This document shows, in pieces, positions 9,020-16,631 of a stretch of DNA of 64,000 nt. Each line of letters begins with the position of its first letter. Positions within the stretch are counted from its first letter, which is position 1. Below the pieces are notes generated by a model. That model worked only from the letters and a program-made list of their open reading frames with translations. It was not told the DNA's origin and did not search any database. The position numbers were made by a program, and so were the translations under genes. The stretch spans positions 1 through 64,000 of the forward strand of contig NZ_JAUYWA010000007.1 in the NCBI RefSeq assembly GCF_030689025.1, in the 5' to 3' direction. This stretch comes from Oceanobacter sp. 1_MG-2023. Lineage in GTDB: Bacteria; Pseudomonadota; Gammaproteobacteria; Pseudomonadales; Oceanobacteraceae.

Positions 9020-10220
9020 TAGCTTGATGGACGATCGTGATGCCAGTCGTGCCCAGCGGCTGGCGCGTTATCACCTGGATCGTAGTGGCTGGATCGTTTG
9101 GTTGATTGCGGCCACCTTTGTGGTGTTTATTGGTTGGGCCATTGAATTTCAGATCGATGAGGTAACCCGTGCGAATGGCGAGGTGATTGCCTCCAGCCGG
9201 GTACAAATTATCCAGTCGGTTGATGGTGGTGTGATCCGCAGCATCCAGGTGCGTGAAGGTGACCGGGTTCAGGCTGGCCAGGTGATTGCCGAGCTGGACG
9301 AAACCCGGGTTCGGGCCAGTGTGGGGGAAATGCGGGCACGGCTGGCGGGCTTGTTGGCCAAAGCAACCCGGTTGCGGGCAGAAGTGACCGGGAAACCTGA
9401 ATTGGTCTTCCCACCGTTTCTGGAAATGTTTGATGAACAGAAACAGGTTGAACTGGCATTGTTTGAGCAGCGTCGTGATGGCCTGAAAGCCGAACTCGCC
9501 AACCTGACCCGGGCAGTGGAGCTGGCACAGGAAGATGCAGCTCTGGTGGCTAGGCTGCAGCACAGTGGTGATGTAAACCGCTCCGAGGTGATCCGCACCC
9601 AGCGCGCAATCAACGAGGCAGAGAACAAATTGCTCAGTCGTCGTAATCGCTTTTTTGAAGATGCCAGCGAAGAGTTGACGACTGCCGAGGACGAAATGGC
9701 ACAAACCTCCGAAGTGCTGACCCAGCGACAACAGCAGTTGAATGACAGTGTGTTTCGGTCCAAGGTCGACGGTATCGTCAAAAACGTACGGGTCACTACC
9801 ATCGGTGGTGTGTTGCGCGCCGGTGAGGAGTTGATGCAAATCGTTCCGGTGAATGACGAACTGATTGTGGAAGCCAAGATCAGTCCGACCGATATTTCCC
9901 GCGTTGAAATAGGGCAGCTGGCGACGGTGCGGTTTGATCCGTTTGATTACACGATTTACGGCGGCGTTGAAGGCAGCGTGGTGTATGTCAGTGCGGATAC
10001 CCTCAAGGAAGAAAGCGGTGATAACGTTGATATTTATTATCGGGTGCATGTGCGTTTGGCAATGCATGACGGCAAGGTGCGCAGTTTGATTGGGCGGCAG
10101 TTGGAAATTCTGCCAGGCATGACTGCTCGCGTGGATATTCGTGCGGGTGAACGCAGTCTGATGGAATACTTGCTGAAACCGTTGCGTAAAACCTTGACCG
10201 AATCCCTGGGTGAGCGGTGA
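9009..10220 (+). CDS. HlyD-family periplasmic adaptor of the type I secretion system
   Basis: A 403-residue membrane fusion protein bridging the inner membrane ABC exporter and the TolC channel. A single N-terminal transmembrane helix (about residues 28-48) is followed by a lipoyl/biotinyl half-motif (GGVIRSIQVREGDRVQAGQ), a long coiled-coil hairpin, the second lipoyl half and a beta-barrel region with GVLRAGEELMQIVP. The ATG at 9009 has a perfect AGGAGG at 8995-9000 and overlaps the end of the ABC gene by 11 bases, so the longer reading frame reaching back to 8919 is not needed. It is the last gene of the operon. Confidence 0.92.
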   Translation: MLSDSLMDDRDASRAQRLARYHLDRSGWIVWLIAATFVVFIGWAIEFQIDEVTRANGEVIASSRVQIIQSVDGGVIRSIQVREGDRVQAGQVIAELDETRVRASVGEMRARLAGLLAKATRLRAEVTGKPELVFPPFLEMFDEQKQVELALFEQRRDGLKAELANLTRAVELAQEDAALVARLQHSGDVNRSEVIRTQRAINEAENKLLSRRNRFFEDASEELTTAEDEMAQTSEVLTQRQQQLNDSVFRSKVDGIVKNVRVTTIGGVLRAGEELMQIVPVNDELIVEAKISPTDISRVEIGQLATVRFDPFDYTIYGGVEGSVVYVSADTLKEESGDNVDIYYRVHVRLAMHDGKVRSLIGRQLEILPGMTARVDIRAGERSLMEYLLKPLRKTLTESLGER

Positions 10221-10254
10221 TTCGCCATTGGAATGGGAACGGATAGCCTTGATG

Positions 10255-10276
10255 GCAGCCTGCATAGCCCGGCTGC
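10255..10276 (+). terminator. Weak hairpin after the secretion operon
   Basis: GCAGCC (10255-10260) and GGCTGC (10271-10276) can pair over a 10-base loop, and a short TTTG follows. It sits 35 bases past the HlyD stop. The stem is short and the T-run poor, so this is only a candidate terminator. Confidence 0.3.
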
Positions 10277-10330
10277 TTTGCAGTGATCAACCACAGTTTG
10301 ATACGCAGGGTGCCACCCGGTCACTGTGCT

Positions 10331-10382
10331 ATTGATTTAAAAAACTGAATAAAAGTTTTGAATAATTGATTTAAAAAATCAA
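10331..10382. promoter_or_regulatory. AT-rich direct repeats and a 17-bp palindrome upstream of scoAB
   Basis: The 14-mer ATTGATTTAAAAAA occurs twice (10331-10344 and 10365-10378), 34 bases start to start. The second copy is part of a perfect inverted repeat TTGATTTAAAAAATCAA (7-3-7) at 10366-10382. The rest of the gap 10221-10521 holds no gene. This looks like an operator for a dimeric regulator, or a curved promoter region of the CoA-transferase operon; the regulator is unknown. Confidence 0.4.
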
Positions 10383-10429
10383 AAGACTTGATACAAACTG
10401 CAAATCTACCCATAAATAATCGAACATGA

Positions 10430-10461
10430 CAGCAGAGGCAGTGCATGATTATGCTCTGCTG
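10430..10461 (+). other. 8-bp stem-loop in the scoAB leader
   Basis: CAGCAGAG (10430-10437) pairs perfectly with CTCTGCTG (10454-10461) around a 16-base loop, about 60 bases before the scoA start. No T-run follows. It could be a leader structure, or chance. Confidence 0.3.
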
Positions 10462-10521
10462 CCGTGGTTATCGATGCATTGCCCGGCCACTTCCCAACGA
10501 TGAAGCAAGGAGAAAATAATA

Positions 10522-11223
10522 ATGGCAGGTTTCGATAAAGTCGTAGGCAGCTACGAAGAAGCAATGGCAGGGCTCGAAGATGGCATGACCATCATCGCCG
10601 GTGGTTTTGGTTTGTGTGGCATCCCTGAAAACCTGATTGCGGAAGTCAAACGCAAAGGCAGCCGTCATCTGACCATCGTCTCCAATAACTGTGGGGTCGA
10701 CGGATTTGGTCTGGGTGTGTTGCTGGAAGACAAGCAGGTCAAAAAAATGATCTCGTCATACGTTGGCGAAAACGCCATGTTTGAACAGCAGTTGCTGAAC
10801 GGCGAACTGGAGGTTGAGCTGACGCCACAAGGCACATTGGCTGAAAAAATGCGTGCCGGTGGGGCTGGTATTCCGGCGTTTTATACGGCTACCGGGGTGG
10901 GTACTCCAGTAGCCGAAGGCAAGGAAGTGCGTGAGTTTAATGGCCGTGAATATTTGTTGGAAGAATCCATTCGCGGCGATTTTGCCATCGTCAAAGGCTG
11001 GAAAGCCGACCGTTATGGCAATGTGATGTACCGTCATACTGCACAGAACTTTAATCCGATGGCAGCCACTGCGGGAAAGATCACTGTGGTTGAAGTCGAG
11101 GAATTGGTAGAAGTGGGTGAGCTGGAGCCTTCGCAGATACATACACCGGGTATTTATGTGAATCGTCTGATTGTTGGCAGCTTTGAAAAACGTATCGAAA
11201 AACGAACGCTATCTGACAGCTGA
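10522..11223 (+). CDS. scoA: 3-oxoacid CoA-transferase subunit A
   Basis: A 233-residue alpha subunit of a two-subunit CoA-transferase, which moves CoA between succinyl-CoA (or acetyl-CoA) and a 3-oxoacid such as acetoacetate in ketone body and short-chain fatty acid use. The glycine-rich CoA-binding segment [13 protein letters not shown] is at residues 29-41, and [11 protein letters not shown] and [12 protein letters not shown] further along are typical of the family. The ATG is preceded by an AAGGAGA site. Subunit B follows after a 36-base gap, so the pair is an operon. The choice of acetoacetate over 3-oxoadipate or butyrate is inferred from overall resemblance to ScoA. Confidence 0.9.
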   Translation: MAGFDKVVGSYEEAMAGLEDGMTIIAGGFGLCGIPENLIAEVKRKGSRHLTIVSNNCGVDGFGLGVLLEDKQVKKMISSYVGENAMFEQQLLNGELEVELTPQGTLAEKMRAGGAGIPAFYTATGVGTPVAEGKEVREFNGREYLLEESIRGDFAIVKGWKADRYGNVMYRHTAQNFNPMAATAGKITVVEVEELVEVGELEPSQIHTPGIYVNRLIVGSFEKRIEKRTLSDS

Positions 11224-11259
11224 TTCGACGACTTAACCCATTAATAACAGGTGATGATC

Positions 11260-11916
11260 ATGGCCCTTACTCGTGAACAAATGGCACAGCGTGTAGCCCG
11301 CGAATTGCAAGATGGATTTTATGTCAACCTGGGCATCGGCATTCCGACGCTGGTGGCCAACTATGTCCCAGATGGGATGGAAGTGATGCTGCAATCCGAA
11401 AATGGCTTGCTGGGCATGGGACGCTTTCCGACCGAAGCCGAGCTGGATGCGGATATGATCAATGCCGGGAAACAAACGGTAACGGCGGCGCCCGGGGCGT
11501 CTATTTTCAGCTCGGCGGAATCCTTTGCCATGATCCGTGGTGGTCATGTGGATTTGACGGTGCTGGGGGCTTTTGAAGTGGATATCAATGGCAATATTGC
11601 TTCCTGGATGATCCCCGGCAAGCTGATCAAGGGAATGGGGGGCGCGATGGATCTGGTGGCTGGTGCGGATAACATCATTGTTACCATGACCCATGCTTCC
11701 AAACATGGTGAGTCCAAGTTGTTGCCTGCGTGCAGCTTGCCGCTGACAGGCAAGGGGTGCATCAAAAAAGTACTGACTGACCTGGCCTGGCTTGAAATTG
11801 AAGACGGAGCCTTTCATTTGAAAGAGCGTGCCCCTGGCGTGTCGGTAGAAGAAATTGTTGAGAAAACGGCGGGCAAGCTGGTTGTACCAGACGGCGTGCC
11901 GGAAATGCAGTTTTAG
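11260..11916 (+). CDS. scoB: 3-oxoacid CoA-transferase subunit B
   Basis: A 218-residue beta subunit carrying the catalytic glutamate in the conserved SENGLLGMG segment; this Glu forms the glutamyl-CoA thioester in the family. NLGIGIPTLVANY near the start and GGHVDLTVLGAFEVD in the middle are also family landmarks. The ATG at 11260 has AGGTGAT about 8 bases upstream. In-frame GTG 11251 and ATG 11254 just upstream are less well placed. It acts as a heteromer with the preceding scoA product in the cytoplasm. Confidence 0.92.
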   Translation: MALTREQMAQRVARELQDGFYVNLGIGIPTLVANYVPDGMEVMLQSENGLLGMGRFPTEAELDADMINAGKQTVTAAPGASIFSSAESFAMIRGGHVDLTVLGAFEVDINGNIASWMIPGKLIKGMGGAMDLVAGADNIIVTMTHASKHGESKLLPACSLPLTGKGCIKKVLTDLAWLEIEDGAFHLKERAPGVSVEEIVEKTAGKLVVPDGVPEMQF

Positions 11917-11993
11917 GCACTGCCGGATTCTGGCTGGAGCGAACCGGCTGGCCGGTCTGTGACGATCATCCGTATCACTGCTATCAGTAGTAA

Positions 11994-12024
11994 CACCCAG
12001 CCCGGCATATGGCCGGGCTGGGTG
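11994..12024. terminator. Strong hairpin between convergent scoB and modE
   Basis: A perfect 13-bp stem (CACCCAGCCCGGC / GCCGGGCTGGGTG) closes a 5-base loop between two convergent genes. There is no clear T-run on either side. Placement and strength suggest a bidirectional terminator or a transcription-blocking structure. Confidence 0.6.
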
Positions 12025-12053
12025 CGTATAGACATTGCTGTCTCTGCCGGGTA

Positions 12054-12830
12054 TTAACTGACGGCCAGAATCACACTGTCGGGGCTGAAGGTTGCATAAA
12101 CCGGCAGGTTCATGGCCAGTGCCAGGTCGTCAGCCTGCTGGTTGCTGACGGCGGCAACCACACTTTTTCCACTGGGTAAATCAACCCGGACTTCCGTACT
12201 TTGTTCTCCGCGGATCAGATCTGCTACCACCCCGGCAAAACAGTTGCGCTGCTCGACAGATTGGGTGTGAACACTGGCATAGGAGGTTTTGACCAGTGCA
12301 AACAATTCGAGACCAAGCCGCAAGTCGAGGTTTTCTGCACTTTCGTTGGTAACGATGGCGACGATCTCGGTGTGATCGTCAAGTCTCATCCGCACTTCAC
12401 AATTAACCATCCCTTGTATCAAGGCTGTTACGACGCCATGAAACTGGTTGCGGGCACTGGTGCGCATCGAGAAACGGTTCATCATGCGGTGAAACTGCTG
12501 CATATCGCCGAGGCTGTTGTTCATCCGATCCAGCAGGCTCTGGTACTCGGCTTCAACAGTGCGATAGAGCGTGATTAATGCACGACCTTGTTCGGTCAAA
12601 TGGCTACCACCACCACGACGGCCACCCACCTCCCGAATAACCAGAGGTTCATCGCACAGGTTATTCATGGCATTGACAGCATCCCATGCTCCTTTGTATG
12701 ACAACCCCATTTCCTGGGCGGCTTTTTGAATTGTTCCATGGCGAGCAATGGCCTCGAGCAATATCACTCGTTTTTCTGCCAATAACGAGCCTTCATCAGT
12801 ATCAAGCAGGATTCGTCCAACCAGTTGCAT
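12054..12830 (-). CDS. modE: ModE-type molybdate-responsive transcriptional regulator
   Basis: A 258-residue protein with an N-terminal winged helix-turn-helix (about residues 1-110) containing the ModE hallmarks SYKGAWDAVNAMNN and GGRRGGGSHLTEQG. Two C-terminal TOBE/Mop-like repeats follow (about 125-190 and 195-258; both have an SARNQF- or QRNCFAG-like start), which bind molybdate or tungstate. I start it at 12830, because AAGGAG lies 7 bases upstream there and the resulting N-terminus (MQLVGRILL) aligns with E. coli ModE. A longer start at 12848 lacks a ribosome binding site. No molybdate ABC transporter is nearby; the divergent neighbour is a TonB-dependent receptor. Confidence 0.9.
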   Translation of the reverse strand: MQLVGRILLDTDEGSLLAEKRVILLEAIARHGTIQKAAQEMGLSYKGAWDAVNAMNNLCDEPLVIREVGGRRGGGSHLTEQGRALITLYRTVEAEYQSLLDRMNNSLGDMQQFHRMMNRFSMRTSARNQFHGVVTALIQGMVNCEVRMRLDDHTEIVAIVTNESAENLDLRLGLELFALVKTSYASVHTQSVEQRNCFAGVVADLIRGEQSTEVRVDLPSGKSVVAAVSNQQADDLALAMNLPVYATFSPDSVILAVS

Positions 12831-12848
12831 GCTGGATCTCCTTGTCAT

Positions 12849-13562
12849 TTGTATGGTTATTTATCGAGTATACCTCTGACGGAAAAGAAAAGGAGTGCCG
12901 TTGTAACACGGATGCCACTTTTAGTGGCAGTGATGGCTAGATTGAGGGGATGTTTGATTCCGTTAGGTAGCTTGTCTATATACTGACACAGTCAGTACCA
13001 GGCTCAAGCTGTGAGTTTTCCGCTTTTGCCCCGCATGTTGAGCGCTAGCGGCCGTTCTTGCCGTCGATATCAAACCAACCACTGACAGTTACTGGCTTTT
13101 TGTTGATTTTGTTTTATATAAAAAATCATAGTGTGTATTTTCAAGTTATTGATTTTAAACGTAATTATTTGTTATTGGTATTTTTATATGGTTTTGAACT
13201 ATTGATTACAATTGTCAGCTATTGAACAACCATGACGTTTTGAAGTCGGCTGCTGTGAGCTGTTGCTATCTGAGTGCTTTTGAGAAATATCTTTAAAATC
13301 AAATAGTTATGCTTGGCGTTGAAGGATGGCTCGTTCTGCTTTTCTCTGGTACGTGCATTGCTCCTGGTTTTCGTTGTGTAGTTTTAGGTTATTTATTGTA
13401 TCCGGTGCTGACTTTGCTGATTATTTTTCAATTCTCGTGATGTGTATGGGGATGCCAATGGTGTCCCTGGGCGAGAACCTGGTTCTGTTTGGCTGTCGGC
13501 ATCTGGTTTGGCGATAGATCCCTGATGCGACTTTTTCACAGTGATTAATCAGGAGTCATAAG
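12849..13562. promoter_or_regulatory. Long intergenic region between modE and the TonB receptor, with two palindromes
   Basis: About 700 bases without a convincing gene. Two perfect 7-3-7 inverted repeats are visible: TGCCACTTTTAGTGGCA at 12913-12929 and TACTGACACAGTCAGTA at 12981-12997. Either could be an operator of a dimeric regulator, and the first could also be an RNA hairpin. The right half (13080-13320) is strongly AT-rich. I did not find a convincing copy of the E. coli ModE box. Confidence 0.45.
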
Positions 13563-15863
13563 ATGAATGTTTCAGATGGCAGTACGTGTTTTTATCGTGT
13601 TACCAGCCCGGTGTCGGTACCGCTTGCACCGCTGACCTGGGCTGTACTGATGGTGCTTTCAACCCGGTGTGCTCTGGTGGCGGCAGAAGATAAAACAACC
13701 GTGGATACCCACTTGCCGACTGAAGTTGAAGACGCGATTGTGGTTGTGGGGCAACAGGAGGCCGCTATGTGGTATCCGTCAGATCAGGCGGCATCACAAC
13801 GAACTGTAAGCCAAGAGGAGCTGGATATGTTTGCCGCACCGGGGGCAGGCAGCCCTTACAGTGCTGTGTCGGCATTGCCGGGAGTACAGGCAGAAACCGT
13901 CGACCCTTTTGGCTTTGGCAATCTGATGGGCGGGAACAAGGGGTTAAGGGTGCGCGGGGTGAATGCCTCTCATGGTGCCAATGGTACCGTCGAGGGAGTG
14001 GCGGTGACCGGCATGGGACCTGGACCTGGTTACTTGTGGATGTTCGAGCAGGAAAATATCGCCAGTGTGTCGCTGCACCAGGGGCCGGTACCTGCCGATC
14101 AGGTCGATCTGTTTAATAATTTTGGGGCGCTGGATACCCGGCTGTATTGGCCCAATATCGATCCTGAGGTGCAACTGTCCTACAGTGCCGGTAGTGACGA
14201 TCTGGCACGCTGGTTTGCTCGGGCAGACTCGGGTGCCATGAATTTTGGTGGCCGGGTGATGGCATCGCTATCAAAATCCAGTGCTGATCAATGGCGAGGC
14301 CCAGGTCAGGCTGCTGACCAGAATAATATCAGTCTGGCCGGAGAGCAGCAGTTTGGGGCCTTGACTGCCCGGCTGTGGTACACCCGGAGTGAGGGAGAGC
14401 AACATGCTTACCGGGCCTTGAGTGCTGAGCAGGCGAATGATTTGGAGCAGTGGTATGACTATGCCTATAGCTCGGACCCGGAAGACCTGCATCTTTATTA
14501 CGATCATAACCGTCAGCAGTTCAACAGCGACCTGTGGTTGCTGGAGGCTCGTTATCAGCTGTCTGACCAGAGTTATATCAGTGTCCAGCCTTATCAGAGT
14601 AACGAAGAGGGTGATTATTGGTCGGCGACCAGCTCCGGCATGATCCGGAACTGGTCGATTGATCATAAGGCCCGCGGGGTGCGGACAGAGTGGGTCCGCG
14701 AGGTGAAGGATACGCGTCTGAGTGTGGGGCACTGGTATATGACAATGGAACCGCCGGGGCCGCCAACAGACTGGAAAATGTACCAGCCACAAGCGGATGG
14801 CAGTCTGATGTTTAGCAAGTGGTCTCTACTGGCCAAGGTGACGAATGAGCACCAGATGAACAGTGTTTGGACTCAGTTGGATCGCTCGCTGGGGAATTGG
14901 CACTGGTCAGCCGGGCTGCGCTATGTGCGTGAAACCCTGGTCAGCCTGGATTACTACAATACCGATGGTCTTGGGGATGTGTCTTATGCAGCAGCGCTGC
15001 AACAATCGAGTGGCCCGATGGCGGATCGTAGTGTTGATGGTTTTGATCTGGATGTCTGGTTGCCTGTAGCCGGATTGAGTTATCGCTGGAATGACGACTG
15101 GTTATCGAGAATTCATGTTGGCCGTTCGATGGGAGCGCCGTCGTTTTCATCCTGGAATCAATTCCAGTCCAATTATTCCACTTTTGCTGCCGCGGGGTTG
15201 ACGGCCCAGGACGTGATGGATAAGCAGCGTATCGAAACCCAGGACGGGATTGATCTGGGGCTGACCTGGACGTCGCGGTTTCACTATATGGATCTGACGG
15301 TGTATTACGCCCGCTTCCGCAATAAAGGCATCAGCTATTACGACCCGGATGTAGCTGTTGTGTATTCGCAGAATGTGGGGGATGGGCATCAGCAAGGATT
15401 GCAGTTCGCCGGTGGTCTGGAAGTGACACCAGAGTTGAATTTATTGGCCAATCTGGCCTGGACACACGCCGTTCTTGATAAGGATGTGCTGGGCAGTGGC
15501 GGCACGGTGATGGATGTGTCGGGTAACCAGTTGCCCGATGTACCGGTATGGACTGGTGCACTGGGCGCCCGTTGGGAGCAAGACCGCTGGTTTGCGACAT
15601 CGATGCTGCGTTATGTCGGCCAGCGTTATGCTGATTCCGGTCATGAAGAGTCGGTGCCCGGTTATGCCCGTGTCGATATGGGTGCTGGTTATCAGTTGCC
15701 ATTGGCCAGTGGTGATCTGTCGGTGGATGTAAATGTGGTCAATCTGACGGACAAGCGCTATATCGGCCGGATTAATGCCTCGGATGTGCAAAGTACTGGC
15801 TCATATACCTATTACTCTGGTGCGCCGCGTTCATATCTGATGACGTTGGCTTATATCTGGTAA
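13563..15863 (+). CDS. TonB-dependent outer membrane receptor
   Basis: A 766-residue TonB-dependent transporter. After an N-terminal signal region (about residues 20-43) there is a TonB-box-like EDAIVVVG, a plug domain with VSALPGVQAE and GLRVRGVN, and a beta-barrel built of alternating aromatic strands ending in the terminal YLMTLAYIW, with a C-terminal Trp as BAM substrates require. The ATG has AGGAG at 13551-13555. The substrate is not readable from the sequence: it does not look like BtuB or a classic siderophore receptor. It is transcribed divergently from modE, which raises but does not prove a metal-oxyanion link. Confidence 0.85.
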   Translation: MNVSDGSTCFYRVTSPVSVPLAPLTWAVLMVLSTRCALVAAEDKTTVDTHLPTEVEDAIVVVGQQEAAMWYPSDQAASQRTVSQEELDMFAAPGAGSPYSAVSALPGVQAETVDPFGFGNLMGGNKGLRVRGVNASHGANGTVEGVAVTGMGPGPGYLWMFEQENIASVSLHQGPVPADQVDLFNNFGALDTRLYWPNIDPEVQLSYSAGSDDLARWFARADSGAMNFGGRVMASLSKSSADQWRGPGQAADQNNISLAGEQQFGALTARLWYTRSEGEQHAYRALSAEQANDLEQWYDYAYSSDPEDLHLYYDHNRQQFNSDLWLLEARYQLSDQSYISVQPYQSNEEGDYWSATSSGMIRNWSIDHKARGVRTEWVREVKDTRLSVGHWYMTMEPPGPPTDWKMYQPQADGSLMFSKWSLLAKVTNEHQMNSVWTQLDRSLGNWHWSAGLRYVRETLVSLDYYNTDGLGDVSYAAALQQSSGPMADRSVDGFDLDVWLPVAGLSYRWNDDWLSRIHVGRSMGAPSFSSWNQFQSNYSTFAAAGLTAQDVMDKQRIETQDGIDLGLTWTSRFHYMDLTVYYARFRNKGISYYDPDVAVVYSQNVGDGHQQGLQFAGGLEVTPELNLLANLAWTHAVLDKDVLGSGGTVMDVSGNQLPDVPVWTGALGARWEQDRWFATSMLRYVGQRYADSGHEESVPGYARVDMGAGYQLPLASGDLSVDVNVVNLTDKRYIGRINASDVQSTGSYTYYSGAPRSYLMTLAYIW

Positions 15864-16242
15864 TTACTGGCAATAGCGGATCTGGCTGGCTGTCTTTGGC
15901 TGGCTGGCCAGAGAGGCCTGGTGGCTGTTTCAGGTATTGCCCCAGGCCATGATGATAATGCGGCTTGCTGGTTAGCAAACAAGTGTATTGTGGTGTTTGG
16001 TTTATTCTCATTAGATGGTTTGTCTATATGATTACAGGTGGTGGGTTTTGTCACAGAGCACCTTGGGTCATCGAGTTTATAAAATAAATAAAAATCAATA
16101 GCTTAGTATTTTTTCCATGATGGTATCAGCCTTGCTCTGTCTTTATATATGAAGTTTGTATTAATATAAACGTGAGCAGTAGGATGACCAGTGTCTCACC
16201 TCTTGTGGGCTGGCTTCTTGGTGTTCTGACAGGAGGCAAGCG
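15864..16242. other. Intergenic region after the TonB receptor
   Basis: About 380 bases with no recognisable gene. The left part is rich in CTGGCTGGCC-like short repeats (about 15885-15930) that could fold into hairpins and end transcription. The middle (16070-16170) is AT-rich and could hold a promoter for the small ORF that follows. Confidence 0.4.
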
Positions 16243-16473
16243 ATGAATAAACAAAGTGTTGACCAAGCCGTCTCGCTGATGGCTGACCGGGTAGTGGCCA
16301 TCCATCATGATCAATGCAATATCAGCTGGCTGGCCAGTAATGATGGATGTTGGTTTGAGCAACAGGTATTGGCAGGGAAATGGTCGATGTCTCAGAGCAG
16401 CCAGCCTTGCAGTCATCAGTCTGTCTGTGTACGGAGTGATCTGGTGGCACGCTGGACCGACGTTTTTTTCTGA
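16243..16473 (+). CDS. Small hypothetical protein, 76 residues, four cysteines
   Basis: The ATG has a perfect AGGAGG (16231-16236) six bases upstream, which is the main reason to believe it. The product is soluble-looking, with no signal peptide, and contains four Cys residues (in HHDQCNI, NDGCWF, QPCSH and QSVCVR) and two adjacent His. I do not recognise the family. The Cys/His content allows metal binding, but nothing in the sequence proves it. It lies alone between the TonB receptor and a helicase gene. Confidence 0.5.
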   Translation: MNKQSVDQAVSLMADRVVAIHHDQCNISWLASNDGCWFEQQVLAGKWSMSQSSQPCSHQSVCVRSDLVARWTDVFF

Positions 16474-16631
16474 GGCCAGCGGGATCTTGCTAACCGTGAC
16501 GTTGGGTTGGCGGAGTGACCAGAGTGAGCGATAGCGCTGTTACCGGTCTGCTGTGATGGTCTGGTTGTTGATGGTTCGTGACATTTTCAGGTGTTGGTCA
16601 TAGCATGCCTTGGCATTGACGCGAGGGCTGA

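Noticed and set aside
10471-10500. Sigma-54 promoter before scoAB
   Set aside because: A GG and a GC are present near the right place, but the spacing between them does not fit the -24/-12 rule.
13326-13517. 63-codon hydrophobic ORF before the TonB receptor
   Set aside because: The only purine-rich site touches the ATG directly, composition is odd for a protein, and it lies in an AT-rich leader. No family is recognised.
13563-15863. BtuB assignment for the TonB receptor
   Set aside because: It is far from the B12 riboswitch, has no riboswitch of its own in the visible leader, and lacks clear BtuB features.
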